Assembly (NCBI GenBank): GCA_033439255.1
Contig: CM065878.1
Coordinates: 682,001 to 746,000, forward strand
DNA length: 64,000 nucleotides
Direction: 5' to 3'
Source of the DNA: Hericium rajendrae
Taxonomy: Eukaryota > Basidiomycota > Agaricomycetes > Russulales > Hericiaceae
The notes beneath the pieces were generated by a model, which saw only the letters and a list, made by a program, of their open reading frames with translations, made no database searches and was not told the DNA's origin. Numbering within the stretch: the first letter of the stretch is position 1; each line of letters starts with the position of its first letter. A program made the position numbers and the translations under genes. Below, piece by piece: positions 45,864-57,268 of the stretch.

Positions 45864-48534
45864 ATGTCTCAGCTTGTTTGGTGCACATGCACCAAGTGCA
45901 AGGGGGGAAGGGCTATCACCAAGAATCTCTCGAAATACCACCTTAGCACCACGAGCAAGGAGGCCTCTGTCTCTCGCCCTCGTCCTTCTGAAAACTCTGA
46001 CACCTTCAAGTTCGATGGCCCCTCTCTGCATTCGAGTACTGTGAACAGTTCTATCTCATGGTCAGATCTTCACCTAGACTTTGGTCCGGGACCAAGTGAG
46101 CTTGCTGGATTGCCTACGCTATCTGCCATCGAGTCCGACATGCTTGCTCGGGGGACACTTACTCATCAAGACCTTAATGTACAACTATATGGGAGTCAGC
46201 TGCCTGATCTGGGGCTGAATTTCGACTGTGCCGAGGACTTGCTCGTCAACATACAGCTTCATGACATCATGAATCCAGCGAGAGCATCTACATCTCATCT
46301 CCTGACAAGTTACGAGGCCCATCGTGACCCGTTCTCCAAAGATGACAGGCGCCTTGTACGACAGTTCCAGGAGATGTATGAAAGTGAGCAGGAAATTGCT
46401 CAGAATCAAGACACAACTATGGTAAGTTTGTGTCTTGTAGTACATTTAACTTTGATGATCTTACAGAAGACGGGTAGGTTGATGAAGTCCACGTACTGGC
46501 TGGCGGTGCAACTGAAGCATACTGGCAGTCTGATTATGAGCTGGACTTCGAGGATGTAGACAACCTTGGCGAGCTCAAGCTAGAAGGCATGGACGACGAA
46601 GACAGCCAGGCTTCACATGGCTTGCTTCCACTGAACCTTGTCAAAGAGGACCCACAGGACAAGGACCCATTTGCTCCGGAAGACCTACCATCCCCTGGCG
46701 CCGACTGTGATGATGCCTTAGCTGACTTACCTCCTCACTTGATCTGTATCTATTCTCTGGTCACCTGGCTTCATCTTCAATTTCACCTCCCTCGGATTGC
46801 ATGCCATGTAGTCTTGACTGCATTCACCTGTCTGCTCTCATTTATGGTGCCCGAGCTAGAAGAACCGTATATTACTCTCAAGTCTGCCAATCGTGCGCTT
46901 AGCCTTGATGCGTCCGTGCATATACTGCCAGTTTGTGCAACATGCAAAGAGGTGTATCCCACCTCTTCGGAGACTCCAGATACCTGCAAGCACTGCGACA
47001 CCACTTTGTTCCTGTCAGATCTGACGCGCCGTGGTCAAAAGCGAGAAGGACATATCCCGAGCTTCAAGTATCCGTATCTCTCTCTCTCGGAACAGCTGCC
47101 AGCAGTACTGTCAACGCCAGGCATCGAGGAAGCTCTGGATGCATGGTGAGAACGGGTCAGAACACCAGGTATGTATGAAGATATCTTTGATGGCAAAGTG
47201 TGCCGTGGACTTCATGGGGATGACCGGCTCCCGTTTTTTTTTAATGGGCCAGATGAGCGTTGTGGCCTCAAGGGGGACCTCAGGATCAGTCTGACAATGG
47301 GAGTGGATTGGTAAGTTTCCGTAGCTTTGTAGCCCTCGCAGATTTAATCCTGATAGCTTGCAGGTTCTCCTACATTCGCAGTAACATTGCCCCGTCTCAT
47401 TCGTCATGCCCGACGTCCTTCTCAATTTGCAATTTGCCGCTGGAATACAGGTATTGATTGATGCTTTGCATGCTCAAGCTAAGCATTAAATAAGTCTTGG
47501 ACCCTAGATACAGGACGTCAAATCTTCTGCTGATGAGCATCCTGCCTGGCCCTAAGGAGCAGACTGGCGATGAGATTCAACAGTTCCTACGACCAATCAT
47601 CAGCAATTTAATTCGACTATGGAAGGATGGTATCAAGATTGCAACGCCTTCATGTCCCAATGGTAAGTGTACGTACATGGTCATGTCAAATCTCACTCGT
47701 TTCATCAGGTTGACGCGTACGAGTGATACTTGTTGCTGTTGTTTGCGATAAACTGGCTGCCCACAAATTAGGTGGGTTTGGTTCACACTCACATATGCTC
47801 TTCTGTACAAGATGCTGGATCAAGCAGAATGCCAAGCTATCGGAGGCATGTTTCAAACCAAACAGAATGTCCTCTGCCTATCATTTCTCCCCTTGGTCAC
47901 TAAATTTGGTACAGCATTCGCACCTTGTACTGACGAGGAACACCGCACGCTGGGTGAGCAATACCGAATATTAAAAACTAAGACAGCACGCAAGAACTTT
48001 GCCACAAAAAATGCCACATGTTACACGGAATTCTCGTGCCTGCCATACTTCAACATAGTCAATCAGATTGTGATAGACCCTATGCATAACCTATTTCTCG
48101 GTAAGTCTCTCCGCATCTGGAACATAGGATGAAATTTTGACACTGGAGAGAGTACAGGACTAGTCAAGGGCCATTTTTATCATATCTGGGTCCAGGAAAA
48201 GGTGCTTCGCAAGAAGCATGAACTGTGAAGACTCCATGAGATGCTAAACGACATACGTTTCTATCTTTGAGATGCTCTCGTGCATCGCTCGCATTATGTG
48301 TTACTCTGATGCATGCACATCCAGTTTACAGTGCCAACTTCACTGGGCAAGCTTCCGAAAGATATCGGGATTCCAGCTGGGGGGTCGTTGACCGCAGACC
48401 AATGGTTGCTGCTTGCCACGGTATATGGTCCCATCATGGTTAGTACTCATATGTCGTGATACAGTTTTCACTTCTAATTTAAATATAGGTACCCCAACTG
48501 TGGGCTTCTTATCTCCCAGATGGCGACGACACTA
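45864..48534 (+). pseudogene. Plavaka-type DNA transposase, 5' two thirds
   Basis: Transposase of the fungal Plavaka group (CACTA-like cut-and-paste DNA transposons). Starts MSQLVWCTCTKCKGGRAIT with a zinc-knuckle-like CTCTKC. First exons 45864-46421 and from 46478. Family signatures: EALDAW, MYEDIFDGKVCR, DWFSYIRSNIAPSHSSCP, FSICNLPLEYRYRTSNLL, SILPGPKEQTGDEIQQFLRP, VILVAVVCDKLAAHKLGGF, VNQIVIDPMHNLFLG (acidic catalytic neighbourhood), LVKGHFYHIWVQEKVL, PKDIGIPAGGSLTADQW. Three in-frame TGA codons (47147, 47711, 48226) sit where the family has arginine, consistent with CGA-to-TGA change, plus a frame change near 47880. The frame is then cut by the insertion at 48535. Confidence 0.85.
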
Positions 48535-48899
48535 CATCTGAGAAAACTGAATTTTATATAGCTGCAGGTTATATTATAGGTGCTATCATTGAGCTATACA
48601 AGCTATGTAGCTTGCCTATCTAGCTATATAGAGCTATGAGAGCTTCCATAGCTTCCATAGCTAGTAGTCTCAGTTATATAGTGTTACCATGGCTTCTATA
48701 GCCAGCAGTTTGAGATATATAGCACTATCATACACTATCATATTTAATAAGGTGAGCTATGACTACTATGTGTACTACTAGTACTATGTCAAGTCAACTA
48801 GATACGAAAAATTTTGAGTCAAAATTAATCATATTTAGTGAGATTACTACTACAATCAAATATACTACAGGTACTTGTAATGCAGGTGCCTAGTTTCAT

Positions 48900-50060
48900 G
48901 CAGTCTGCAGGCAAGGCCATGTGCCGCTGGTGGGGCACAACAAAACATGCGCGCACAAGACGCGGCGCGCCTGCGTGACGTGGCGTGCCTGCGTGACGTG
49001 GCGCACTGGCGCGCGGGAGATGCGGGGATGGGGAGCCTGTGCGCAAGTCACCGGGCTGCGGCGGGCCTATGCGTGGGGCACTGGACCGCGGCGGGTCCGT
49101 GAGCGAAGGGCGAGGGGGACGCGTAAGGTGTGGGGGCCGTGCACGAGGCACGGGTGGTGTGCGCAAGAGTCGGCGGGCGGCGGGCCCGTGCTTGACGTAC
49201 GAGGTACGGGCGCGAGGCGCGCGGGAGGCGTGTGTGGCGAGCGGATATGCTTGAGGCACAGGTGGCGTGCGATAGGCGGCGCTGGGCGTCGGGCCCATGC
49301 ACAATGCATTGAGGGGCGTGCGCGCACGAGGCATGGGCCTGTGTGCGAGACGCAGGAGGTCCGGACGAGGCGCGGAGATCCTGCGCGACACGGCAGACCC
49401 GTGCACAACGCAGCAGGCTTGGGCGCCGGAGGCACGAGGCACACGAGGGGCGTCGTTGCGCTGTCGTGGGCCCGTGCACGACGCAGCAAGTCTGCGCGCT
49501 GGGCGCAGTGGCCGCACGCAGGACAGGGAGCGGAGGTGCGAGATGCAGAGCCCGCGTGAGAAGGGTCGGGGTGCGGTGCGCCTGGACGTTGAACGCGTGT
49601 GTTTGGTGCATAGTGTGTGAGCGCGGGACATTGCATGTGCGCGCGGGACGTGGCTCTTGGGCGCCGCAGTCGTTCGACGTGCTGGTGACACGGCGAGGGT
49701 GTCGAGGCGTATTTGAGGCATGGCGAGTGCGAAGGCGCGGTGGGCGGTGACGTGGCGAGTGCGCGCACGTCGTTAATGGCACAGACGGTGCGGAATGACG
49801 TCCATGCGTCGTTCGTGGCCGTGCACGCAAAAGGGGGGGATGGGGTGCTGGTGACGTGGTGGTTTGAGTGCGGGGTGTTGAGGTTGCGCGCGCGGGTATC
49901 AGACGGCGGCGGCGGCGGCAGTGGGACGGCGAAAGGGAGATGGGAGGGTGAAAGTGGGGACAATCACGCGCGATGGGGATTGGGGGCGTCCGGATGTCGA
50001 AAGAACGAGTGTCGCTCGAATACGAGCGACACTCTGGGTTAGTACGAATGAACACGAAAA
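48900..50060. repeat. G/C-rich degenerate tandem array inside the nested element
   Basis: Variants of GGCCCGTGCACNACGCAGCA recur (49127, 49286, 49400, 49469 areas) among GCGTGACGTGGC repeats near 48970-49010. Long open frames occur in several phases and both strands here (up to 335 codons), as expected from stop-poor G/C-rich repeats, so I call no protein. Confidence 0.6.
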
Positions 50061-50475
50061 AACAAGTTATTTTTACTCACCTACACCCAGCTTCCTAGAT
50101 CTCTACCCGATCCGTCTTGACTATCGATAGAGGGAGGAATGAAGCGAGGCGAGCGAGGAAAGGCGGAGGGGGACAGAGAGAGTGAGGGAGGAGGTGAAGT
50201 GAGAAGTCTCGATGCGAGTTCGGTGCTTCAGCCACCGAACGAGCGAAGCCCCGTAGCTCGAGCCTCAACAAATCAAATAAACTCGCATAAAATCAGAGAA
50301 AAATACTGCAGTAATTAATAGTACACGAAATTAGAATACATGAGAAGACTATGCATCTAATTCCCCGTGAATCTCTGAGCAACAGCATTAATGTAGCAAA
50401 GTCTGGCGCCCAGTCTCTGCCGCGACACTCGGCAAGCGCCCGGCAACCACAAATCCCGGCTCCGCCCAGGATTCC

Positions 50476-50483
50476 TATATAAA
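50476..50483 (+). promoter_or_regulatory. TATA box inside the nested element
   Basis: TATATAAA, 42 bp before an ATG at 50525 and followed by TTACCTCTTGCTCTTAACTCC, a plausible start region. Confidence 0.5.
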
Positions 50484-50524
50484 GGTCGCGCGATGCGCGT
50501 TACCTCTTGCTCTTAACTCCCACC

Positions 50525-50650
50525 ATGTCTTGCCACGTCGACGCTTCGTCGTCATCATTTGCTCGTTCGTCGTCGTTTGCTCGTTCGTCGTCGATGCCTG
50601 CTCGTTCGCTCGTCGCTATTGCTTACTTGCTTGTTGCTGCTATTTCTTAA
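50525..50650 (+). CDS. Possible 41-residue peptide ORF in the nested element
   Basis: ATG to TAA frame: MSCHVDASSSS, two FARSSS repeats, then a hydrophobic end LVAIAYLLVAAIS. A well-placed TATA box lies upstream, and splice-donor-like GTAAGCTTTT follows the stop. It may be a translated micropeptide or merely the first exon of a non-coding transcript. Confidence 0.3.
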   Translation: MSCHVDASSSSFARSSSFARSSSMPARSLVAIAYLLVAAIS

Positions 50651-51369
50651 GGTAAGCTTTTATTCTTTCTCTTTTATATCTTATGCTAATATCTTTGTTA
50701 CTTGTTACAGTACTTTGTATAGTTACTAGGTAAGTAGTGTTATATCTTCATACTGATGTCTTCAAATTATCTCATAGGTTTTTGCTTTTTGTTAGTTTGA
50801 GGTAAGCTTTTGTGTGTTATCTTTTTTTATCTCAATACTAATGTCTTTTTTTCTTGTTTATATTTTCGCTTTTTGTACTTATTGTAAGTTTGTTATCTTT
50901 TGAAGTTACCTAGTAGTTTTTGTAGTCTAGTAATGTTTTGTAATGAAATTCTATGAAAAATATGATAATGTTTAAATCTTTGATATTTGTGATGAAGATG
51001 AAAAAAATTGTTGAGCTAAGAAAATGTTTTAATATGCTGGAACAACATATTTGACAGAAGTGATATAGAATGGATAGTAATCTTACTAGCTAGATATAAT
51101 ATGATAATGGTAATATAGTATATAAGTAATATAGCTTTTATAGCTACTTTATACTATAATGGCTATGGCAGCTATGATATCTTATACTCTATGCTATAGC
51201 AGCTATATAGCTTAGACTCTATGCTATGGTAGCTATGGCAAGCTATGATAGCTATGCATAGATTACTTGACTGCTATGAGACTGCTATGTAGAAAAGAGA
51301 ACAGCTATGGACCTAGGAAAGCTATATAGCCTACATAGCCTTATATACCAGTAGTAAATTTCTCAGATG

Positions 51370-53086
51370 TACATTGGATGCAAGAAAGACTGCAATTGAT
51401 AATATTGCCAAAGCAAAGGCAGAAAAGCTCGCCAAGGCTGCAGCTGCATGCATGGCAAAAAAGCAGGACAAAGAGAAACAGAAGCAAGGGGCCCCCACGA
51501 CGAAAAAGCATCGCACAGAACCAGAGGTAGCCTCTCAGTTGTTTCACCTTATACCGAACCTCAACTTCATTCTAGGAGTCGGGCTTCACTCGGGAAGAAC
51601 TGGATGTGTCAGCCTCGACCACGACAAATGCAGAAGCAGGTCCCTCAAGTGCACAGCCCGTGAACAGTCCTGTAGACAATCAGCCTACCCAGAATGATGT
51701 GCCCCCTGTCTCTCCCGATGTCCCCGAGCCTACAGATGCATCTATAAATGTAGCCTTTTCCCTGCATCACGATGATCCCTCAAACTTCCTCAAACTTTCT
51801 GCTGTACTCAAATTGATCATCAAGCAAACATTTTCTGTAAACGACCTTGTGCGTGCAGACTCATTGCTTCGCAGTTACTGTAAAGAGCTTCTAACTGTAT
51901 GTGCCAATTATCTCTCACCTGCTCTCAATGAAGACTCATTTAGAATGGCAGTTATATGGACCCTCAGTCATTCGTCCCAATCACCACTATGCTATGCATA
52001 CAATCGACTTCATACAAAACTTCGGGCCCGTGCATGGCTTCTGGACATTCGTCTTCGAACGGTTGAACAAGGTTCTCAAGGGTTTCAAGGCCAATAATCA
52101 TGCCGGCGGCGAGCTAGAAACCACATTCTTCCAAGAATTCCAGAGGACATGCCAGTCTTCTTGCATTGTAAGTACTGATCACGGCTTGGAGATATTCCTA
52201 TTCACTGCTGACCTTATCGTAGTTGTATCGACTAGCTCGCTATAAGGAAGGCTCGATGGAGGAGAAATTTTCCAAGCTCATGACCCATGCAACACAGGAA
52301 GAACGAGGCATGGTCGCCAGCCTCGCCACAAAGTTTGCCGAGGAGAATGATGTAGTCGATCCTGACAGTGCAAGCATTCCTCTATATCCACTTATTTGTA
52401 GCTCACAAAGATTCCCTGCTAGTTGGGGTTTCATACAGCCTCAGCCCACGGCATGCATGCTGACCGATGTCCTCCGACCTCTATCGCATTTTACTATGCC
52501 AGCTGAACTTTGTTCGCCACTATCATGGAATGACGGAGTGTCCAAAATATGCAGACAGCATCCCGTTATCAGACAAGGGGACATTCTTCGACTATGTTCT
52601 GATTAACGGGATCCGATATCAGGCATCATCTACTAAAGGTGTCTCGGCACAAACACTCATTCAAGCCCAATTCTATGATGTTCGAGGCAATCTCCATCGC
52701 AAATGTGGTGAGCTCATGGAGATCTTCAAATTTGATGACTTCGCAGGTCATTCCATGTTGTTTGGCCATGTGCGCTGGCTTGTCCCGAAGCTTGGCTTCC
52801 ATTGACCACTATGGACTCAATAGTCAGTCATTTTCGCTTGCGTCTTCCCATGCTGATGCTCGAAAGCAACAGTTTCGAAGAGATGGATGTTTGTCTATGG
52901 GAGTTACATGAATATCACGAGGCTGACACAGGTGTGATGCTCCCCTTGATTGATCTCGCCTGGATCACCGGCCACGTCGCGCGCAGCGTAGTCAAGGTTG
53001 GCAAGGATAAGGTGTGGGCCACAGTCCCTATCCAACGGGTGCGTAGTCTTTATCGAAAATGGACAGGCTTACTGATCCTGCTATAG
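51370..53086 (+). pseudogene. Plavaka-type DNA transposase, 3' third
   Basis: Continuation of the split transposase: a Lys/Ala-rich helix (IDNIAKAKAEKLAKAAAA), FLKLSAVLKLIIKQTFSV, ANYLSPAL, RPNHHYAMHTIDFIQNFGPV, FWTFVFERLNKVLKGFK, GELETTFFQEFQRTC, MVASLATKFAEEN, TFFDYVLINGIRYQASSTKG and the end VGKDKVWATVPIQR. These are the usual C-terminal landmarks of Plavaka transposases. Frame changes near 52440 and 52800 indicate decay, though some may be unrecognised introns. Confidence 0.8.
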
Positions 53087-53283
53087 ATGTCACAATCACG
53101 CTGATACATTGCATTTTGCACGTATTAATACACTTTGCTCTTGTATACGTGCTACTGAGTCCATATAATCTTGTATCTGTGCTGTGGAGTCCTTATCGAG
53201 TCCATGCAATCTGGTATCTGTGCTGAAGAGTCCATTATCAAAGCCATCTGATTTTCCGGCCTCCTGATTCATTGGCCGATCCA

Positions 53284-55912
53284 TCAAGCCTCGTCGGCAG
53301 AGTCTTCTTCCATCTCATCGAGCATTTTCTTCACATGCTCACTCACAAATTTGTTAGGCTTGATCTTCCTTTTTTCATCCGCTGGTCCACCATGGCAAGT
53401 CCTTGTCGATGAACAGGTTCTTCTTTGTCTCCTTCAAGTATCACTGACACACCATCCCACGATGCAACACGACTGTGCAGTTTCCTGATGGCTCATGAGT
53501 GCTGACCTCTGTCGCAGGTGCCTTGTACAACTCCGTCATGCTCTTGCTATTGTCCACCTTATGCCTCTTCATCGCAGGTCCCTGGGGTTCCTCGCTGGCC
53601 TCCTCCTCTAGTAAAAAGTCCATTGGCTTCCCGCTCTTGCGAAAGTATGTGATGTACTCCATGAGACACAGAAAATAGATGAACTAATATTGCTGTGAGC
53701 CCAGCACACATTCCACAGAATCAGTGCAGGTATTACTTACCAGCTTGCGCCTAAAGCGTAGCTGCTTCACCATCCACGATTTCTTCCCAGCATGTGCGTC
53801 ATTACGCATCTGTCTGATGGTATCCGTTATCTCGTTTTCGCATACAGACACCATGTCCAAAGCGTAGTCAGTTGCGATATACTGTGCAGCGTCCTTAATG
53901 CCCAATTTCTCCTCAAAAATCTTGACAGATTCACGTCTGTCTAATGTTTTCTAATCACTTGTAGGTCCCTTCATTGTCAGCCTCATGCACCAATTCACTT
54001 ACTGTTTTGCGGCGCTGGTGCTGGCACGTGTTCCTATGACCCTGATCCAGCTTTTGCTGTCCCGCTTCCATCCTCTGCAGGTGAAGTCCACCTGCGACGT
54101 ATTGGAAGAAGGCCTTTGCAATCGCCGTGGCGATTGGCAGAGACCTGGACTTCTCGGGTATATTACGAAGACCTCTGCCCTTATGCATTTGCTGTTGGAC
54201 AATATGTTGCACGATATCCATTATATTCAAAGCAGTCTGACTCACCTCATCATTTTCATAGACCTGTTTTACCAGATAATCAAGGAACTCCACGTTGACC
54301 CTCATATCCACCCTCTCCTGCCATTGCGGATACCAAGTTGTGACTCCATTCTCCACAATTTTCCCAATTCGGTTGCTCGGAGCATCAAGAAGCTGGTCGA
54401 ACTTGTTGCCTTCTTTTGTATCCTTGCCCGCTTTGACACCGCAAAGCTTCCAAAAGAGATCGTGAAGAAGGTTCTAACATGGTAAATGTGAGTATTAGGT
54501 CTAATTTAACACAAGAACCACTCACCTTCAAGTCCACGTGGTCATTACTTTTCACAGGTTCAGCCTTCTTTCTACCGCTGCCACTAGTGTTACTGCCGCT
54601 ACCAGTATTGCCGCTGCCACCACTGCCGGCGATGAGGCTGCTGACTGCAGCTTTCAGTTGTGCTAGCCTCGCATTCACAGCCTCAAAATTCTGGCCCGTC
54701 TCATCCGATTTTATCATCTGGTGAGTGTCACCAACTACTTGTCTCTTGATCTGTTCATCCATTGATGATAGGAAAGTCCCAAGGATAGCAGGGGTATACT
54801 CCAGATGGAAATTGAGAAGTCCCCTCATCAACGATGGATTCTTACTGAGTAAAGGTGCGTTGTTTGCAGCCTCTTCGAGGAGATTGTTGATCTGACAGAT
54901 GACAGGAGCTTGGGGCGGCATGACAGAGGCAGAGCGAAATGTCTCCAAAGATGAACGTGCCGTCTCGGGGGATGAGCGTGCCGTCTCGGATGAGGGAGGC
55001 GCCGTGTCTGGCAACACCTGACTCGGAGACGGCTGCATGAGCCCTTGGGCACGTGCTGTCTGTGCTGGTGTACCTGAAATTGCTGTTGCCTCGGTGAGTT
55101 GATCTTCACGACTAGGTGTATGTGTACTCATTATGGTCTGAGGGCCATTCACCTGGGCAGTGGCTTCCACCCCAGATGTCTGCGGAGGTGCACCACTGTG
55201 TTTACGATCGCAGCGCTAGGTCATGAAAGCATCGGTAAGTGTCTACCTTCGCTCAGTGACAAATAAACTTCTTACATTCATCTCTGGACTCAGCGACCGG
55301 CTAGTCATTGCAGTCGCTGGTGTTTCTGGCCCATGAGTGCTGCCAGTTGTTCCCTGTGGTTATCATAAGGCTGATGGATCTATTCTGCAGGTCAAAAGCT
55401 CACCATCGTATCACCAAATGAAGATGGCAGATGTCCCAGAGTCCGAGGCTGAAATGCAAAGCCCTCTTGAAGGAAACCGAGGGTGCTGGACTGAGATCCG
55501 AACTAAAGACGGTAAGAATAAGAAGCTATTGTGTGCATATATGCTTTGCTCACCATCTGTACGTCATTGGCAGCCTGGGTCTGGATCATGCCGTTAAACT
55601 GCTGCATAGCATGGGCAGCATGTCCTGGCTGAGACTGGGGGGCTGGTGCGTACATCCTGCCATTGATAGCCTGCAGTGCGCTGTCAAGCTGAGGTACCAT
55701 GCCGAGGCCGTCAAGCTGGGGCAAGGCTCCATAATATCCTTGCCCTTCACCCCCTCCTTGACCAAGGTCACGTTCCTGCAGCTGCTCAAGAAGACTCACC
55801 TGGCCATGGATCAGCACACCAACAAGCGAGGATGATATTGCGCGGTATGTACAGGTCCGCAAAACTGTGGTGCTGCATTCATCGCTCGCTGTTCTTGCTC
55901 TTGCTGATTCAT
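53284..55912 (-). pseudogene. Companion ORF of the Plavaka region, unknown function, decayed
   Basis: Reverse-strand multi-exon gene, tail-to-tail with the transposase. Start MNQQEQEQRAMNAAPQFCG; Gln/Gly-rich exon (LDGLGMVPQLDSALQAINGR); Ser/Pro/Thr exon (54481-55131 side) ending in KKAEPVKSNDHVDLK; then NLLHDLFWKLCGVKAGKDTK, VTTWYPQWQERVDMRVNVEF, LDYLVKQVYENDE; then FEEKLGIKDAAQYIATDYAL, HAGKKSWMVKQLRFRRKL; YFRKSGKPMDFLLEEEASEE; and the end FVSEHVKKMLDEMEEDSADEA. At least one frame change near 53390 and an unclear join near 53950 suggest damage. I know no function; similar long charged ORFs accompany Plavaka and KDZ elements in Agaricomycetes. Confidence 0.4.
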
Positions 55913-56534
55913 ACTTGCAATTCTTTAGGTTACTGGGACACTCAAGAGGATTTCTACGGGGCTGTGGATGGTGTGGATGGTGCAGGAGAGCAGGGCAGGG
56001 CAGGGGCAGGGTACCATACCTGTAACATTTTCGGATGCTAGCATACTTAATCACACGTCTTTTCGCATCCCTGAATCAAGTCTGAAAAGGGTGTCTGGAT
56101 TGCTTGAAACCTCGGACAGCTACGCTTCTTCGCGCCAAAAAGGTCATCAAGAAAGGTACTCTATTTGACTCTATATAGCACCTCAGAATGCAAATCCGGA
56201 GCCCTTTCTCGACGTGAGGAGAAAGTTCACACGGAGCCTAAAAGGCCCCAAAAAGCATCACTTTTTGCTGCCTGTTAGGCTCCGACCATTCTGAGTGTTC
56301 TGCAGTGAATGCTCATCTCTCCATGCAAAAAAAAAAAAAAGTAAAACTGTTCAATCATATAGTTGCCAATGTACCTCAGTTGTAATACTCAACATATTCT
56401 GAAAACCCTGATTGTCAGTACTTCGGAGCTAGAGACAACACCATGCTGCTGGAAACATGCAAGACAATGTCGCAGACGATACCCGCGAGCCGGCCACCAT
56501 GCGGATGGTACAAAAACTAAGGATCTCGTCGATA
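55913..56534. other. Spacer with MITE-like element
   Basis: No gene. Holds the inverted-repeat element 56182-56295 and a poly(A) tract at 56326-56340. Confidence 0.5.
56182..56295. mobile_element. MITE-like 114-bp inverted-repeat element
   Basis: Ends CTCAGAATG and CATTCTGAG are perfect inverted repeats. An inner pair GGAGCCTAA / TTAGGCTCC flanks a loop with CCAAAAAGCA and TTTTTGCTG, so most of the unit can fold. No clear target duplication. Confidence 0.5.
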
Positions 56535-56616
56535 CGACGCCAGCAGGACTCGAACCTGCGCTCCCAAAGGGAAACAGATTTCTAATCTGTCGCCGTAACC
56601 ACTTGGCTATGGCGCC
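56535..56616 (-). tRNA. trnS(AGA): tRNA-Ser(AGA), intronless
   Basis: Reverse strand. Acceptor GGCGCCA pairs with TGGCGTC; A box TAGCCAAGTGG; anticodon stem ACAGA/TCTGT with loop TTAGAAA (anticodon AGA); long variable arm CCC-TTT-GGG; B box GGTTCGAGTCC. Five As at 56512-56516 give a T5 terminator on its strand. Confidence 0.95.
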
Positions 56617-57268
56617 CATAGGAATTTGTCCTTGCGCAATACAATAATCCATAAAACTGCCGAAATACTTGCTGCGTGACTGTTGAAACACGCGGTCTCG
56701 CACCCAAGCGTTGAAATTGAAACATTGAAACCCACTAGACACCCGATGAATACTCACTGGACGGTATGCTAAAATGTCGCACCATCCCGACTGGTGTTCA
56801 CAGAATGCAGGAAATGCGCGCCGCATCTGCAGGACGCAGCCAGAACAAATGTGGACTGTACTAGTGTTACGCATCCTCGTCCTGAGGAGCAGACATGCTA
56901 CCCACGTCCCACTGACGGAAGGGTCATTTGCTCGCGGAATCGAGGGGCATATGAACCGGTCACTGCAGGAACGACGTGCGCAGAGGACGGGAAGTTATGT
57001 GTACGGTACGATGTCGAGTGCTGTTCTGAAAAAGCGGACTATCCAACCAGTCAAATGCATGCGAAGATCTGAAGAGCGTGCATACGAGTTGACGAGCAGG
57101 TCATGTTGGGGTCCGCAGCGCCTGATCATTCTGGCTGGCACCCTACTTCCGTTCGTCCAGACGCAGGACCTAGACGACACGATTATCTGGTGCTAGGACC
57201 TGCATAAGTTCACTGTTACCAATACAAGCGAGCGACACCCGTAAAAGTCTTGCTTCTTTCTTCGCAGC
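56617..57268. other. Intergenic
   Basis: 5' flank of the reverse tRNA and 3' flank of the hydrolase relic. Short frames only. Confidence 0.5.

Larger units (their letters stand above)
48535..51369. mobile_element. 2.8-kb TA-flanked element inserted in the Plavaka transposase
   Basis: Bounded by inverted ends CATCTGAGAAA (48535) and TTTCTCAGATG (to 51369), each flanked by TA (48533-48534 and 51370-51371), as for Tc1/mariner-type target duplication. Reading across the host gene without the element gives an unbroken phase (GDDTTLDARKTA), which fixes the ends. The 11-bp perfect inverted repeat is followed by AGCTAT-rich subterminal DNA on both sides (48555-48760 and 51090-51345). The core is G/C-rich at 48900-50060, then AT-rich. 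No transposase was found, so it is non-autonomous or a host-sequence carrier. Confidence 0.8.

Noticed and set aside
48825-50055. Three overlapping reverse frames of 298-335 codons
   Set aside because: Open in several phases at once over degenerate G/C-rich repeats; residue make-up (Pro, Arg, His, Ala, Thr) is a translation of the repeat, not a protein.
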